Counted from the first letter of the stretch, positions 8,689-16,537 are shown. The stretch is 64,000 nt of DNA from Pseudomonadota bacterium (GCA_018241525.1 JAFEDR010000012.1:62001-126000), one strand, 5' to 3'. Numbers and translations: made by a program. The notes: generated from the letters alone by a model not told the origin.

Positions 8689-8780
8689 CGCGTCGCCCGG
8701 CCTCTCGACAGGGAACCGTCCTGGTTAAGTGGCATTGTGCGGGAAAGTCGCCGCGCGGGAGCGTCGGATCGGGTGGCACC

Positions 8781-8811
8781 TTGCCAAGGTCGGCGCGGAT
8801 CCGTGTACAAT
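8781..8811 (+). promoter_or_regulatory. Probable promoter of the tRNA-Arg gene
   Basis: TTGCCA (8781-8786) and TACAAT (8806-8811) are separated by 19 bases, a little long, and are followed at once by a GC-only discriminator (GCGCGCCCC). A GC-rich discriminator after the -10 is typical of stringently controlled stable-RNA promoters. Transcription would start near 8818, about 60 bases before the mature tRNA. Confidence 0.55.
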
Positions 8812-8877
8812 GCGCGCCCCTGCCGCGGTGCAATGCCTCGCGGGGCGGCTAAAAGCCGAAGAAATTCAGTAGATTAC

Positions 8878-8954
8878 GCGCCCGTAGCTCAGCTGGATAG
8901 AGTACCTGGCTACGAACCAGGGGGTCGGAGGTTCGAATCCTTCCGGGCGCGCCA
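8878..8954 (+). tRNA. tRNA-Arg (anticodon ACG)
   Basis: A 77-nt tRNA with CCA encoded. The acceptor stem is GCGCCCG (8878-8884) with CGGGCGC (8944-8950), discriminator G and CCA (8952-8954). The D arm contains AGCTCAGCTGGATAGAGT, the anticodon stem CCTGG/CCAGG encloses the loop CTACGAA, giving anticodon ACG, and the T arm contains GGTTCGAATCC. The A at position 34 would be converted to inosine by TadA, reading CGU, CGC and CGA. It is a single tRNA gene with its own promoter. Confidence 0.97.
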
Positions 8955-9040
8955 ATTTCACTCACAAGGTCGACGGGGCCTAGCTCGACGAGCACCAGGA
9001 CGGTGCGTCGGGGTGGACGAACACTCGATCGCCGACGTGG

Positions 9041-9448
9041 TTACAGAGCTTTCCAGATTCGCAGCGGGCAATGCTTGGCCGCGAGCGTGAAGTCGTGATC
9101 TGTGGTCAGCAATAGCAGTTCGTGACGGATGCATAGCTGAGCAAGCAGGGCGTCGATCGTTCCGAGCTGGATGCCCGAGCGGCGGCACCGATTGCGCAGT
9201 TCGGCAGCATCGACGTGATCGGCCCGGTCCGGTACGACGAGCGGCAAGGCCGTGAGGCGTTCAACGATGTCCTTGCGGGCGCGCGGTCCCGCGAGCCCCT
9301 GCAGCAGCTCCTGCAGAACGAGTCCGGTCGTGGCCACGGTCTCGCCACCGGTAAGCGACGCGCGCAGCGCCTCGACCTGTGCCGCACGAGAGTCGGCGTC
9401 CCGGCGAAACGCCAGCGCCCAGACGCTCGTGTCGACCAAGAGCGCCAC
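9041..9448 (-). CDS. vapC: PIN-domain toxin (VapC family)
   Basis: A 135-residue PIN-domain ribonuclease. The acidic residues of the metal site are all present: Asp6 (LLVDTSVW), Glu47 (QELLQG), Asp99 (GTIDALLA) and Asp117 (TTDHDF). The family cleaves specific RNAs such as tRNAs or rRNA when unneutralised. Translation starts with GTG at 9448, which shares its first base pair overlap with the antitoxin stop (TAGTG), so toxin synthesis is coupled to antitoxin translation. Length and layout are typical of a VapBC module. It sits less than 100 bases behind tRNA-Arg, on the opposite strand, converging on it. Confidence 0.9.
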   Translation of the reverse strand: MALLVDTSVWALAFRRDADSRAAQVEALRASLTGGETVATTGLVLQELLQGLAGPRARKDIVERLTALPLVVPDRADHVDAAELRNRCRRSGIQLGTIDALLAQLCIRHELLLLTTDHDFTLAAKHCPLRIWKAL

Positions 9449-9645
9449 TAGCGTGAGCGTTCAGCCTTGTAGTCAAACGTCGAGTCCCACTCGAGTTTGC
9501 CCATCAGCTCGAGAAGATGCTTCTGTTTGCGGCGAGCAATGAATTCCTCGAGCGCCCGAGTGACAGCGGCCTTCTTGGTCCGTTCGCCGCTGACCTTCAA
9601 TGCCTGCTCGATCAGGCTCGGATCGAGAGAAAGCTTTGTCGCCAT
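9448..9645 (-). CDS. vapB: VapB-type antitoxin
   Basis: A 65-residue antitoxin. Residues 1-40 (MATKLSLDPSLIEQALKV, then ERTKKAAVTRALEEFIARRK) form a ribbon-helix-helix DNA-binding fold; the tail LLELMGKLEWDSTFDY is the toxin-neutralising segment found in this VapB branch. It would bind the toxin and repress its own promoter. The ATG at 9645 is preferred over longer frames because GAGGTGG lies just upstream and the domain starts there. It precedes vapC with a 1-base overlap. The stretch is less GC-biased than its neighbours, in keeping with frequent horizontal movement of such modules. Confidence 0.9.
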   Translation of the reverse strand: MATKLSLDPSLIEQALKVSGERTKKAAVTRALEEFIARRKQKHLLELMGKLEWDSTFDYKAERSR

Positions 9646-9657
9646 GTGCCACCTCTC

Positions 9658-9675
9658 ACACATTACACTACACAT
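9658..9675 (-). promoter_or_regulatory. Possible vapBC control region
   Basis: Just upstream of the vapB ribosome site the minus strand carries ATGTGT twice (9675-9670 and 9663-9658), 12 bp apart, near helical phase. Ribbon-helix-helix antitoxins often bind such repeats over their own promoter. No clear -35/-10 pair can be fixed. Confidence 0.3.
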
Positions 9676-9943
9676 ACTTGGCGCTGGCCACGAGCTAGTG
9701 CGAAGGTCGGATGCGGTCCCTCGCCGCAATAGCGCGATTCAGCGCTCGCGAGATCATCGCGGCACTCCTACAGGGGTACTCCACGCCGACCGACGTTCGC
9801 GGCTTCATTCTCCCTGGCGCGCGAGCTCGTCATTGATTGCCTATGTCGAGCGGATACCTGATCTTGGTCACGGTCACCGTTCGCCAGCCTCCGAAATCAA
9901 CGGGCACGACGTTTACCGTTCTCCGTTCGATCGCCGCGATCGA
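9676..9943. other. Intergenic region without recognised gene
   Basis: About 270 bases between vapB and the DUF1203 gene. Both strands are open for stretches but no frame shows a ribosome site or a recognisable family. Base composition is lower in GC than the surroundings and contains GATC-rich palindromic bits near 9935-9950. It could be the residue of a decayed gene. Confidence 0.5.
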
Positions 9944-10411
9944 TCAGACCCGATCAATCCGGGCCGCGTAACAGCCGGGCTTCGCATAGTGAGCGTGCAC
10001 GTAGGCGACCGCGGGGTCGTGCAGCAATTGCTCGACCGCAGGTTCGATGCCGGCACCCTCCGCAAGATCCGCTGCCACGAGCTCATGGGTCGCATCGAAG
10101 GCGCGCAGCGACAGCGGTCGCAGCCGTAGCGCCGGCGGTACATCGTCGATCGCGTCGAACGCTTGCTGCGCCCCTTCGAGCAGGTAGATCGCGTGCCGGG
10201 CACGAAACGGTGTGGCCGCCGGCTGGTGCTCGTAGTTCACGAGCAGCAGCCACTCGCCCGGGAGTGCGTCCCGCAGCGTAACGCGGTCCGGGAAGCCCGG
10301 CGAACGGTCGGCGCGCACCCGCCGTGCCGCCATCGCGGCGAGTTCGCGGTCAGTGACAGACCAAAGTGGCGCGAACGGCCGGGGATCGAGTCCACGGATT
10401 CGAAAGCTCAT
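9944..10411 (-). CDS. DUF1203 family protein
   Basis: A 155-residue protein recognised as DUF1203 by its order of segments: RVRADRSPGFPDRVTLRDALPGE, then LLLVNYEHQPAATPFRARHAIYLLEGA, and a C-terminal VAYVHAHYAKPGCYAARIDRV. Members are small cytoplasmic proteins of unknown function. A strong GAGGAGG lies 6-7 bases before the ATG, so it is probably well translated. It stands alone, divergent from the ABC exporter gene. Confidence 0.85.
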   Translation of the reverse strand: MSFRIRGLDPRPFAPLWSVTDRELAAMAARRVRADRSPGFPDRVTLRDALPGEWLLLVNYEHQPAATPFRARHAIYLLEGAQQAFDAIDDVPPALRLRPLSLRAFDATHELVAADLAEGAGIEPAVEQLLHDPAVAYVHAHYAKPGCYAARIDRV

Positions 10412-10510
10412 GAGACCTCCTCGCGATGCGACGGGAACGAGCTTGCCGGTGCCCGCCTTCGCGGACGCTCCGATTGTTGCGATCTGAAGGTGCGATAAGC
10501 CTAGAACGCG

Positions 10511-10531
10511 ATCCCGTCGTCGCGACGGGAT
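10511..10531. repeat. Perfect 9-bp inverted repeat with 3-base loop
   Basis: ATCCCGTCG and CGACGGGAT flank the loop TCG between the divergent DUF1203 and ABC exporter genes. It is followed by TACAAT (10537-10542), which could serve as a -10 for the exporter. No T-run follows, so an operator or mRNA stem is likelier than a terminator. Confidence 0.5.
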
Positions 10532-10540
10532 CCCCCTACA

Positions 10541-12340
10541 ATGGCGCGATCAGACCTGACGGGACCCGCGCCCCCGATGCTCAAGACCTACCTTCGCGTG
10601 CTCGGCCTGCTTGCGCCCGAGCACGCGCTCGCGATCACGCTCGCGATCGCGAACCTCGCGCTCGCCGGTGTGTATTTCGTCGAGCCGTGGCTGTTCGGCC
10701 GGGTGGTCGACGCGCTGGCGGCGCTGAGCCAAAGTGAGGCGTGGCACTACCTGGGGCTGTGGGCGGCGGTCGGCTTCGGTGGCCTGGTCGCGAGCGTGCT
10801 GGTTTCGCTCCACGCCGATCGGCTGGCGCACCGCCGGCGCCTGGCCGTCATTGCCCGCTATTTCGAGCACGCCATCAAGCTGCCGCTCTCGTTCCACGGC
10901 GAGCACCACACCGGTCGGCTGCTGCGCGCCATGCGCACGGGCAGCGGCAACCTGTTCAACATCTGGCTCGGATTCTTCCGCGAGCACCTCGCGACCGCGC
11001 TGTCGATCGTCGTGATGCTGCCGCTCGCGCTGTACATGAACTGGAAGCTGGGACTACTGATGATCGCGCTGATGGCGACGTTCTCGATCAGCAACGCGGT
11101 CGCGATGCAGCGCACGATCTCGGCTCAGCAGGCGGTCGAGAAGCACCACGACGCGATCGCCGAGCGCACCAGCGACGTGATCGGCAACGTGCTGGTCGTC
11201 CAGAGCTTCACGCGCATCGGCGCCGAGGTCGCCGAGCTGCGTGCCATGATGCAGCGCGTGCTCGACGCCCAGTACCCGGTGCTGACGGGCTGGGCGTGGC
11301 TCGCCGTCGCCAACCGAACCGCCAGCACGCTGACGGTGGTCGCGATCTTCGCGCTCGGCATCTCGTTGCATGGTCGCCACGAAGTCAGCGTCGGCGGCAT
11401 CGTCAGCTTCGTCGGCTTCGCGACCATGCTGATCGGTCGGCTAGAGCAGTTTGCAGGCTTCATCTCTAGCCTCTTCTTCCAGACGCCGGCGCTCAAGGAG
11501 TTCTTCGCCGTGCTCGACACGCCGGTCGCGGTTCGCGACGAGCCCGGCCTGCCTGCCCTGTCGGCCGTGCGCGGCGAGGTGGTCTTCGAGCACGTCTCCT
11601 TCGGCTACGATCCCAGCCGACCGGCGATCTACGACCTCAGCTTCCGCGCGCCGGCCGGCGCGACGATCGCGCTGGTCGGCGCCACCGGCGCCGGCAAGAC
11701 GACGGCGCTCAACCTGCTGTACCGGGTATACGACCCGGACCGCGGTCGCATCACCATCGACGGCACGGACATCCGCAGCGTCGATCTCAACTCGCTTCGC
11801 CGGCACATCGCCGTCGTCTTCCAGGACGCCGGCCTCCTGTACCGCTCGATCGCCGACAACATGCGGGTGGGTAAGCAGGACGCGAGCGAAGCGGAGATCG
11901 AGTCCGCCGCGCGCGCGGCGGAGGCACACGATTTCATCCTCGTGAAACCCGAGGCTTACGCGACCGTCGTCGCCGAGCGCGGCCGGTCGCTGTCCGGCGG
12001 GGAGCGCCAGCGGCTCGCCATCGCGCGCGCGATGCTGAAGGATGCGCCGATCCTGATCCTCGACGAGGCGACCAGCGCGCTCGATAACGCCACCGAGGCG
12101 CGCATCCAGCGGGCACTCGACCGGCTGCGCGAGCACCGCACGACCTTCGTGATCGCGCATCGCCTGTCGACAGTGCGCAATGCCGACCTGATCCTGGTGC
12201 TGCGCGACGGCCGACTGGTGGAGCAGGGCCGCTACGGGGAGCTCGTGCAGCTCGGCGGCGTCTTTGCCGAGCTCGACCGCGAGGGGCGCTTCGTGGCGGA
12301 CGCCGAGGAACCGGGCTCGGACGCGCCGCCGGTCGGCTAG
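10541..12340 (+). CDS. ndvA: ABC exporter, NdvA/ChvA-like (glucan export ATP-binding/permease)
   Basis: A 599-residue half-transporter with a six-span membrane domain (to about residue 330) fused to an ATPase domain. Walker A GATGAGKTT is near residue 380, signature LSGGE near 484, and Walker B ILILDEATSALD near 503, followed by the H-loop IAHRLSTV. The membrane part (FHGEHHTGRLLRAM, FNIWLGFFREHL, ISLHGRHEVSVGGIVSF) matches my memory of NdvA/ChvA, the exporter of cyclic beta-1,2-glucan. No ndvB-like synthase is in the window, so the substrate is uncertain. ATG 10541 lies on a TACAAT sequence that could be its own -10; if so, translation starts at ATG 10577 (MLKTYLRVL). Confidence 0.85.
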   Translation: MARSDLTGPAPPMLKTYLRVLGLLAPEHALAITLAIANLALAGVYFVEPWLFGRVVDALAALSQSEAWHYLGLWAAVGFGGLVASVLVSLHADRLAHRRRLAVIARYFEHAIKLPLSFHGEHHTGRLLRAMRTGSGNLFNIWLGFFREHLATALSIVVMLPLALYMNWKLGLLMIALMATFSISNAVAMQRTISAQQAVEKHHDAIAERTSDVIGNVLVVQSFTRIGAEVAELRAMMQRVLDAQYPVLTGWAWLAVANRTASTLTVVAIFALGISLHGRHEVSVGGIVSFVGFATMLIGRLEQFAGFISSLFFQTPALKEFFAVLDTPVAVRDEPGLPALSAVRGEVVFEHVSFGYDPSRPAIYDLSFRAPAGATIALVGATGAGKTTALNLLYRVYDPDRGRITIDGTDIRSVDLNSLRRHIAVVFQDAGLLYRSIADNMRVGKQDASEAEIESAARAAEAHDFILVKPEAYATVVAERGRSLSGGERQRLAIARAMLKDAPILILDEATSALDNATEARIQRALDRLREHRTTFVIAHRLSTVRNADLILVLRDGRLVEQGRYGELVQLGGVFAELDREGRFVADAEEPGSDAPPVG

Positions 12341-12359
12341 CGAGTCGTCGCCCTTTCGC

Positions 12360-13487
12360 TCAGGCGGGTGGCGACTCCACGAAGCGCAGCGCGTCGAAGC
12401 GTGGTGCGACGTCGGCGCCGATGCGCTTCTGCGCACGGATCTCGTTGACGAGTTCGAGCGCTGTCTTCGGGCAGGGCGGCAGCTCGGCGTCGCTCGACTC
12501 GAGGGGCGTGACGCGGTCGCCCCAGCGAATCAGGTGCGCCGAGAGCGTCAGCCCGCCGCCGAAGGCCGGCATCAGCACCAGGCTGCCGGGCGGCACGCGC
12601 CCTTCCTCGACGGCCTCGACGAGTGCCACCGGTGCGGTCGCCGAGCTCATGTTGCCGTACTTCTGCACCGTCAGGAACACCTTGTCGGCGCCGGCGCCGG
12701 CGCGCTTCGCCACCGCGTCGATGATCCGCAGGTTGGCCTGGTGCGGGACGACCAGCGCGATGTCGTCCATCGTCACGCCCTTGCGGCGCATGACCTCGAC
12801 GCTTGCCTCGCTCATGCCGTGCACGGCGCGCCGGAAGATCTCCTGGCCGTCGAAATCCCAGCGCGTCTGGCCGAACGGCACGCCGAGGTTCGCGTACATC
12901 GTGCCCATGCCGCGCACCCGCAGGATCTGGCGCGAATCCGCGTAGCACTGCAGCTTCTCGGCGACCACGCCGGTCTCCTGCTCTGTCTCGCGCAGCACCA
13001 TCGCCGCCGCGCCGTCGCCGAACAAGACGGCGACGTTGCGGTTGTCCCAGTCCATGTACTGCGAGATGAGCTCGACGCCGATCACCAGCGCATTGCGCAC
13101 GACGCCGGTGCGGATCATCGAGGTGCCGATCGACAGCCCGTACATGAAGCTCGTGCAGGCGGTGTTGACGTCGAAGGCCGCCGCGCGCGTCGCGCCGAGC
13201 TGCTGCTGCACCCCGGAGGCGCTGTTCGGCACCGTCTCGTCGTTGCTGCAGCTGCCGTAGATGATCAGCTCGAGGTCCTCGCCGCGCATGCCCGCGCAGG
13301 CGAGCGCCCGGCGCGCCGCGGTGATGGCCAGCTCGATGCCGCGCACGTGGGAGATGCGCCGCTCCTTCATGCCGGTGCGAGTGGTGATCCACTCGTCGTC
13401 GGTCGGCAGGAAGGTCGCGAGATCCTGGTTGGTGAGAATGGCCGGCGGCAGGCACTTGCCCCAGCCGACGATGGCGGCGTGCGTCAC
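12360..13487 (-). CDS. 3-oxoacyl-ACP synthase III family enzyme (FabH-like)
   Basis: A 375-residue thiolase-fold enzyme of the KAS III type. The catalytic triad is visible: Cys111 in DVNTACTSFMYGLS, His249 in VPHQANLRI and Asn279 in KYGNMSSAT. KAS III condenses an acyl-CoA with malonyl-ACP. It is longer than Escherichia coli FabH (about 317 residues) by extra segments near 190-215 and a C-terminal tail, and it lacks neighbouring fatty-acid genes, so it may serve a specialised chain-initiation or secondary pathway. The GTG at 13487 is chosen since AGGGGGAA precedes it and the fold begins there; the longer frame upstream overlaps the next gene. Confidence 0.85.
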   Translation of the reverse strand: MTHAAIVGWGKCLPPAILTNQDLATFLPTDDEWITTRTGMKERRISHVRGIELAITAARRALACAGMRGEDLELIIYGSCSNDETVPNSASGVQQQLGATRAAAFDVNTACTSFMYGLSIGTSMIRTGVVRNALVIGVELISQYMDWDNRNVAVLFGDGAAAMVLRETEQETGVVAEKLQCYADSRQILRVRGMGTMYANLGVPFGQTRWDFDGQEIFRRAVHGMSEASVEVMRRKGVTMDDIALVVPHQANLRIIDAVAKRAGAGADKVFLTVQKYGNMSSATAPVALVEAVEEGRVPPGSLVLMPAFGGGLTLSAHLIRWGDRVTPLESSDAELPPCPKTALELVNEIRAQKRIGADVAPRFDALRFVESPPA

Positions 13488-13524
13488 AGCTTCCCCCTCG
13501 GCGCGCCCGCTCGCGGGCCCGGCG

Positions 13525-14409
13525 TCAGACCCGGCTGGCGCCGGCGCGTCCCGGTTCGGATGCGAGTCGCGATTCGAGCCACTTGCGGATGCGCCGCGCA
13601 TCGGCGACCCGCGTGTACTTGCCGGCGGAGTCGAGCAGCACGATCACGACGGCGCGCCCCTCGAAGACCGCCTTCATGACGAGGCAGCGCCCGGCCTCGG
13701 CGATGTAGCCGGTCTTCTGGACGACGATGTTCCAGGTCGGGTTCCGCACCAGCGAATCGGTGTTGTGGAACTCGACCGAGCGGCGGCGGACCGGCACGGT
13801 GTACGCGGCGTCGGTCGAGTACTCCTGGATCGTGGGGCTTCGGGCCGCCGCCTGCACGAGCTTCGCGAGGTCCTCGGAGCTTGCGACGTTGTCGCTCGAC
13901 AGCCCCGTCGGCTCCACGAAGTGGGTGCTCGTCATGCCGAGGGCGCGCGCCTTCGCATTCATCGCCGCGACGCAGGCCTCGAGGCCACCCGGGTAGCTGC
14001 GGCCGAGCGCGTGCGCGGCGCGGTTCTCGGATGACATCAGCGCCAGGTGCAGCAGGTCGGCGCGCGTCAAGCGCGCGCCGAGCTCGAGCCGCGAGTAGGT
14101 GCCGCGCGTGCCGCCACGATCCTCGGGAGTGATCTCGACCGGCTCATCGAGCGGCTGGCCGGCATCGAGCACCACCAGCGCCGTCATCAGCTTCGTGATC
14201 GAGGCGATCGGCATCGCGACGTCGGAGCGGCGCGCCAGGACGACCGCCGCGTTGCTCTCGTCGAGCACGTAGACGGCGCTCGACTTCAGTGCCGGCATGC
14301 CCGGTTCGCCGCGGGAGGGGCGGTTTCGCGCCTCGACGGGTGCCGCCACCAGCGTGGTGGCCAACAGCAGGGCGACCGGAAGACCCCGGGAAGTGTGTTT
14401 GCTGAACAT
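13525..14409 (-). CDS. pbpG: D-alanyl-D-alanine endopeptidase, PBP7/8 type
   Basis: A 294-residue low-molecular-mass penicillin-binding protein. A signal peptide covers residues 1-27. The serine-peptidase motifs are complete: SITK (Ser70, Lys73), SEN (127-129) and KTG (232-234). Together with the length and the MPIASITKLMTA context this fits PBP7/PbpG, a periplasmic endopeptidase that cuts cross-links in peptidoglycan. The start at 14409 fits the signal peptide. It lies 37 bases upstream of the KAS III gene on the same strand; a functional link is not evident. Confidence 0.9.
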   Translation of the reverse strand: MFSKHTSRGLPVALLLATTLVAAPVEARNRPSRGEPGMPALKSSAVYVLDESNAAVVLARRSDVAMPIASITKLMTALVVLDAGQPLDEPVEITPEDRGGTRGTYSRLELGARLTRADLLHLALMSSENRAAHALGRSYPGGLEACVAAMNAKARALGMTSTHFVEPTGLSSDNVASSEDLAKLVQAAARSPTIQEYSTDAAYTVPVRRRSVEFHNTDSLVRNPTWNIVVQKTGYIAEAGRCLVMKAVFEGRAVVIVLLDSAGKYTRVADARRIRKWLESRLASEPGRAGASRV

Positions 14410-14478
14410 CGGATCCGTCGCCCGCGCGCGATTCACCTTATTGCAGGGTAGCAGAGCACGCGGGCGGTCCGCGAGACC

Positions 14479-14577
14479 GTGACGCAGCCGGCGGTTTCGC
14501 GCGGCGGTCCCATCGACGAGCGCGACCGGCGTCACCAGCTGCACTTCGCGCGCATCGGGCGCTGGGTGTTTCCCTGA
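14479..14577 (+). CDS. Tentative 32-residue small ORF
   Basis: A GTG-initiated frame between pbpG and the Fe-S protein gene encodes a 32-residue peptide ending LHFARIGRWVFP. Its third codon positions are almost all G or C (about 28 of 32), like real genes here. No convincing ribosome site precedes the GTG and I recognise no family, so this may be chance. Confidence 0.2.
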   Translation: MTQPAVSRGGPIDERDRRHQLHFARIGRWVFP

Positions 14578-14643
14578 GCGGGCGTTCTGCAGCCCCTAAC
14601 GCCGTGCTGTGCGCGCTGCGCCGATCGTGCGAGTCTGCCCGTC

Positions 14644-15342
14644 ATGGCGGCGGTCTCACGAGCGACTCTCGAGGCGGCGGCACGTGCGGCGGGGCTGGCG
14701 TGTCGGGGCGCGTTCATGCCCGCTCCCGACGACGGCGTGCCGTGCCTCCCGGACGGCTCGCTGCCCGCGACGGTGGTACTGCTCGGCTTCACGGGATCCG
14801 CGCAGTGGCCCGTGTTTGCAGCGTCGGCCGAGGCGCGCGACGGTGCGGCGCACCCGCTCGATCGCTGGTCGCGTCGGGTGATCGGCGAGCTCGCCGAGCG
14901 CTTTGCAGCGGGTGCGGAGTTTCCGGACGAAGGACCGCCGTGGCGACCGTTCCAGCGCTGGGCGCGTCGCGCGGAACCGGTGCACCCGTCGCCGACCGGG
15001 GTGCTGATCCACCCTCAGTGGGGACTCTGGCACGCCTATCGAGGTGCGCTGACGTTCCGCGAGCCCGTCGACTGGCCGCGGCCTGCGTCCGCGCCAAGTG
15101 CCTGCGTCAGCTGTGCCGGCCACCCGTGCGAGTCCACCTGCCCGGTCGGTGCGATCCGCCCGGACGGCTACGATGCCGCGGCCTGCGCCGCGCACGTGGC
15201 CTCGCCCGCCGGCCTCGACTGCCGCGAGGGTGGTTGCCTCGCGCGCCGAGCCTGCCCGGAGGGCCAGGCGCACCGGTACGTGGGCGAGCAGGCGCAGTTC
15301 CACATGCGCGCCTTCCTGGCGGCGCGTCAGCGATCGGATTGA
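14644..15342 (+). CDS. Eight-cysteine 4Fe-4S protein (ferredoxin-like)
   Basis: A 232-residue cytoplasmic protein. The C-terminal third holds a ferredoxin-type cluster motif C-x2-C-x4-C-x3-C (Cys154, 157, 162, 166) followed by Pro, and a second set of cysteines (181, 193, 198, 204), so it could carry two [4Fe-4S] clusters. The N-terminal two thirds (ATVVLLGFTGSAQWPVF; HPLDRWSRRVIGELAERF; LIHPQWGLWHAYRGAL) resemble the outer region of QueG-like or reductive-dehalogenase-like ferredoxin proteins, without a corrinoid-binding motif that I can see. Electron transfer is likely; partner unknown. It ends 16 bases inside the tail of the convergent TfpX gene. Confidence 0.7.
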   Translation: MAAVSRATLEAAARAAGLACRGAFMPAPDDGVPCLPDGSLPATVVLLGFTGSAQWPVFAASAEARDGAAHPLDRWSRRVIGELAERFAAGAEFPDEGPPWRPFQRWARRAEPVHPSPTGVLIHPQWGLWHAYRGALTFREPVDWPRPASAPSACVSCAGHPCESTCPVGAIRPDGYDAAACAAHVASPAGLDCREGGCLARRACPEGQAHRYVGEQAQFHMRAFLAARQRSD

Positions 15343-16193
15343 GGAACCCGGGCGCCCGCGGCGGGGTCGGGTCGCCCGGATGCCGGCACGGGCGGCGATG
15401 ACGCCGACGGCGGCGGGGCCTCCGTGCGCTTCGGCGGCGGCGGCGGCGGAAGGAGTCGCAACAGCTCCCCGCTCGAGGGCTCGAAGATCGCGAGCAGCCG
15501 CGTCTCCCGCCCGAACATGAACAGCGCGTTCGCCTGCTCCGTAGGCAGCCCGAGCGCGGCCACCTCCGCCTTCAGCTGCTGCTTTTCGCGCGTCGTGAAC
15601 ACGGTCACGGCGTCGATGGGGGTCAGCACCCGGCGCAGCGACGGCAGGCCGTCCTGCCACGGGCGGAAGTAGCGCGGCATGTCGATGATGTCGCGGCCCT
15701 GCGTCGCGGCCATGGTCATGAATTCCTGCCGCAGCTGCGGATCCGCCGGCAGCGGCACCCACACCCAGCGCGGCCGGCTGTACCAGTAAGGAGCGAGGGC
15801 CGGGTTCTCGCGCCGCGCGCGCTCGATCTCCGCCGGTGTCAGTGCCGACGCCGGCACGGTCTCGAGGAGGCGTTCCGAGAAGGTGTAGTAGAGCGGTCGG
15901 CCCTGCCAGAGCGTCGCCGTACCGTAGATGAAGGCCACCAGCTGCACGGCCGCGATCATGCCGATATCCCGGGCCAGCTCGCGCCGCGGCTTGCGCGGGT
16001 TGGCGACCACCAGGGTCAGCAGCGGTCCGAGCGCGGCGTCGACGCCGACCATGATCGCGACGATGTGGCCGACGCCGGTGAGGTACCAGCCCGGCCATTG
16101 GTACCAGCCCGCGTACAGGGCGCCGAGCACGAGCGTCAGCGCAGTGACGCTCGTCACCAGGTGGATGGCGAAGGCCTTCAGGCGAAACGGCAT
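15327..16193 (-). CDS. TfpX/TfpZ-like type IV pilin accessory protein
   Basis: A 288-residue inner-membrane protein. The N-terminal half has four hydrophobic segments in the TfpX/TfpZ pattern (KAFAIHLVTSVTALTLVLG; VGHIVAIMVGVDAALGPLLTLVV; GMIAAVQLVAFIYGTATLWQGRPLYYTFSERL), and the second half is a soluble domain. In Pseudomonas and related genera such proteins assist surface display of type IV pilins and are encoded next to pilA. Here no pilin gene is adjacent. The C-terminus is proline-rich (a run of seven prolines, then PPP repeats), implying a need for elongation factor P during translation. It could instead be a general pilin/minor-pilin helper. Confidence 0.8.
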   Translation of the reverse strand: MPFRLKAFAIHLVTSVTALTLVLGALYAGWYQWPGWYLTGVGHIVAIMVGVDAALGPLLTLVVANPRKPRRELARDIGMIAAVQLVAFIYGTATLWQGRPLYYTFSERLLETVPASALTPAEIERARRENPALAPYWYSRPRWVWVPLPADPQLRQEFMTMAATQGRDIIDMPRYFRPWQDGLPSLRRVLTPIDAVTVFTTREKQQLKAEVAALGLPTEQANALFMFGRETRLLAIFEPSSGELLRLLPPPPPPKRTEAPPPSASSPPVPASGRPDPAAGARVPQSDR

Positions 16194-16342
16194 GCCGGTG
16201 CTATCCCGCGCCTGGCCAGGCGGCGCGCCCGCGCCGGTGCGGCGAGTCGCCGCCCGGGCGCGACGAGTGTACCTGAGCGACCACGCGTGCCCCGGCCGGT
16301 GCGGCGCATAATGCCGCCGATCCCGGTTTCACGGAGCCGGCC

Positions 16343-16537
16343 TTGCTCAAGTTCCTGCTGTGGCTGCTGCTGTTCGTGCTGTGCTGGCCGGTGGCGATTG
16401 CCGCGCTCGTGCTCTGGCCGATCGTCTGGCTGCTGACGCTGCCGTTCCGCCTGGTCGGCATCGCGGTCGAGGGTGCGTTCGCGCTGCTGCGAGCACTGAT
16501 CCTGCTGCCGGCGCGGCTCCTCGGCGGCGCGCGCTAG
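16343..16537 (+). CDS. Small hydrophobic membrane protein
   Basis: A 64-residue, almost entirely hydrophobic protein with two membrane segments (residues about 4-32 and 38-58) and a short basic end (ARLLGGAR). A TTG start at 16343 is preceded by CGGAG 7 bases upstream. Similar short proteins occur in related genomes without known function. Its stop overlaps the end of the convergent peptidase gene by 4 bases. Confidence 0.65.
   Translation: MLKFLLWLLLFVLCWPVAIAALVLWPIVWLLTLPFRLVGIAVEGAFALLRALILLPARLLGGAR

Noticed and set aside
8687..8780. Possible gene between the carboxylesterase and the tRNA
   Set aside because: No frame with start, ribosome site and useful length; it is ordinary leader sequence.
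9497..10129. A plus-strand frame across the VapB-DUF1203 gap
   Set aside because: It is antisense to both genes at its ends and its middle shows no recognisable protein or ribosome site.
12360..13601. Longer start (13601) for the KAS III gene
   Set aside because: The extra 38 residues are low-complexity, overlap the pbpG end, and the GTG at 13487 has a clear ribosome site.
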